Positions 5,999-6,630 of a stretch of 6,630 nt of DNA are shown here, one piece after another. Source of the stretch: Verrucomicrobiota bacterium (GTDB lineage Bacteria; Verrucomicrobiota; Verrucomicrobiae; Opitutales; CG1-02-43-26); the NCBI GenBank assembly GCA_013289195.1, contig JABDAI010000060.1, positions 1 to 6,630 of the forward strand. Direction: 5' to 3'. Below the pieces are notes generated by a model. The model saw only the letters and a program-made list of their open reading frames with translations. It was not told the origin of the DNA and searched no databases. The stretch's first letter is position 1. Every line of letters begins with the position of its first letter. The position numbers and the translations under genes were made by a program.

Positions 5999-6136
5999 TC
6001 ACTCAATAAATTTCCCAGCACTCAATCTTCTTAGGTGCCGCACTAAAAATCGTTTTAAAAGACTAACGTCTTTGAACATCCCAATGAACTCGGCATCCAC
6101 CAACGACTCGACAAGTTTCCGGGTTTCCTCATCCAA
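5999..6136 (-). CDS. Possible small protein or gene remnant (45 codons, TTG start)
   Basis: No function is recognised. The minus strand carries an open frame of 45 codons from a TTG at 6136-6134 to a TGA at 6001-5999. It reads with a balanced, protein-like composition: acidic N-terminus (MDEETRKLVESLVDAEF), then a basic amphipathic stretch (LLKRFLVRHLRRL), ending GKFIE. GAAAGG (complement of 6145-6150) lies 8 nt before the TTG and could serve as a Shine-Dalgarno. There is no ATG at the start; an internal ATG exists at residue 20. An in-frame stop lies at 6151-6149, so no longer version exists without a frameshift. It could be a genuine small gene, the end of a decayed gene, or an accidental frame antisense to the leader of the downstream plus-strand gene. 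It conflicts with the plus-strand leader interpretation only if both strands are transcribed. Confidence 0.25.
   Translation of the reverse strand: MDEETRKLVESLVDAEFIGMFKDVSLLKRFLVRHLRRLSAGKFIE
6067..6078 (+). promoter_or_regulatory. boxA-like sequence in the leader
   Basis: CGTCTTTGAACA contains the TCTTTGAA core found in NusB/S10-binding boxA elements of rRNA leaders. It lies about 100 nt after the expected start of the promoter at 5912-5959, the typical distance in rRNA operons. A short hairpin (AAAGAC-TAAC-GTCTTT, 6058-6073) overlaps it. No rRNA gene follows within the window. A chance match is possible. Confidence 0.25.
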
Positions 6137-6337
6137 ACCACTAACCTTTCAACCAAACAATTAACTATCAAAGTCAAATCATAAAAAAAAACCAAAGCTA
6201 AACTCATTAATCAAAACCATATCAACCATTTAACTACCACAATCACCCGTAACAAACATAAGAAATTCACAATCCATAACCAAATACATACAAAAATTAA
6301 TTAGTTAATAATTCATATTCTATATCCATCAAAACCT

Positions 6338-6630
6338 ATGAATAATCAAATAAACATCCCTGGTCTGTCAAAAGCACTCGAATGCGCACGCGCTGTAAGT
6401 AACCTCATAGATAATAATCATAAAAACAAAGATCTCGACTACAACCTCGCTGAAGCAACACTTTTAATTTTCTCCCATAGTATTTTCGAATGCCTTTCTG
6501 ACAATCAATCCACCAAAAATCTTGAAGTACTCAAAGCCATTGGAGATCTGATTAATCAACATGCATCTGCCTTTAGTAAAATCAAATCTTCAAAAATTAA
6601 AATAAGAGAATCCTTGCTTAAAGAAAACCT
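6338..6630 (+). CDS. Hypothetical protein, 5' part only (runs off the window)
   Basis: I do not recognise this protein. An open frame starts at ATG 6338-6340 and stays open to the right edge, giving 97 complete codons. The visible part begins MNNQINIPGLSKALECARAV and looks mostly helical and soluble. It has a polar, Asn/Lys/Asp-rich segment around residues 26-36, a hydrophobic helix near TLLIFSHSIF (41-50), and a lysine-rich stretch (KIKSSKIKIRESLLKEN) near the edge. There is no signal peptide or membrane segment. An in-frame stop lies at 6302-6304 upstream, and no other ATG is available between. No Shine-Dalgarno is visible before the ATG, so initiation may depend on the unstructured A/C-rich leader. 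It is separated from the hydrolase gene by a terminator and a promoter, so it is a separate transcription unit. Codon use looks ordinary and shows no internal stops. Confidence 0.6.
   Translation, partial: MNNQINIPGLSKALECARAVSNLIDNNHKNKDLDYNLAEATLLIFSHSIFECLSDNQSTKNLEVLKAIGDLINQHASAFSKIKSSKIKIRESLLKEN

Larger units (their letters stand above)
5966..6337 (+). other. Long G-poor leader or intergenic region
   Basis: No long ORF lies in this 372-nt stretch on the plus strand. An 8-nt direct repeat CACTCAAT occurs at 6000-6007 and 6019-6026. From 6124 to 6300 the plus strand holds only 4 G against 47 C by hand count, the rest being A and T, including a run of nine A at 6183-6191. If transcribed rightward it would give a largely unstructured, C-rich RNA resembling a rho-loading (rut) site. 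If leftward, it would be a G/U-rich transcript. No tRNA, rRNA or riboswitch that I know is recognisable. Confidence 0.5.

Noticed and set aside
6058..6073. Hairpin AAAGAC-TAAC-GTCTTT as a terminator
   Set aside because: The 6-bp stem is weak and lacks a T-run on the plus strand; on the minus strand only four T follow, too little for a confident terminator.
6092..6101. Minus-strand GGTGGATGCC, identical to the conserved start of 23S rRNA
   Set aside because: The surrounding sequence does not follow the 23S pattern beyond these bases, so no rRNA gene or fragment is called.
6084..6164. Plus-strand 26-codon ATG frame in the leader
   Set aside because: Ser/Thr/Asn-rich, no Shine-Dalgarno and no resemblance to a leader peptide with a regulatory codon run.

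Overview
The window is AT-rich chromosomal DNA from a bacterium. Hand counts of 600 bp each give about 38% GC in aroE, about 33% in the ligase gene of the repair block, and about 41% in the hydrolase gene. The best lineage hint is the shikimate dehydrogenase. Its N-terminal stretch and general style resemble, from memory, the AroE proteins of Verrucomicrobiota (Opitutae-like). That assignment is tentative; an AT-rich member of the PVC group would fit.

Positions 61-4870 hold one tightly packed minus-strand operon. In transcription order it is ku (4870-4106), a stand-alone LigD-type ATP-dependent DNA ligase (4109-3213), a LigD phosphoesterase-polymerase protein (3216-1834), aroE (1824-886) and the type IV prepilin peptidase gene pilD (882-61). 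The first two junctions are 4-bp ATGA overlaps, the next two are gaps of 9 and 3 bp. The first three genes supply every activity of bacterial non-homologous end joining: Ku end binding, end processing, gap filling and sealing. LigD, usually a single polypeptide, is split here, and its ligase part is encoded ahead of the phosphoesterase-polymerase part. The last two genes are unrelated housekeeping functions: aromatic amino-acid biosynthesis and pilin/pseudopilin maturation.

Positions 4871-5169 form a very AT-rich divergent intergenic region. It holds candidate promoters for both directions, a 12-bp direct repeat with a 21-bp period, and a short Lys/Ala-rich open stretch that may be a gene remnant. 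Positions 5170-5808 on the plus strand encode a YcaC-like cysteine hydrolase of the isochorismatase superfamily, followed by a clear intrinsic terminator (5823-5869).

Positions 5870-6337 contain no long ORF but are structured. An A/T-tract palindrome precedes a strong-looking promoter (TTGACT, 18-bp spacer, extended -10), followed by an imperfect inverted repeat and a boxA-like sequence, then about 177 nt almost devoid of G on the plus strand. An alternative reading on the minus strand is a 45-codon protein-like ORF with a Shine-Dalgarno-like site. From 6338 a plus-strand gene of unknown function runs off the right edge.
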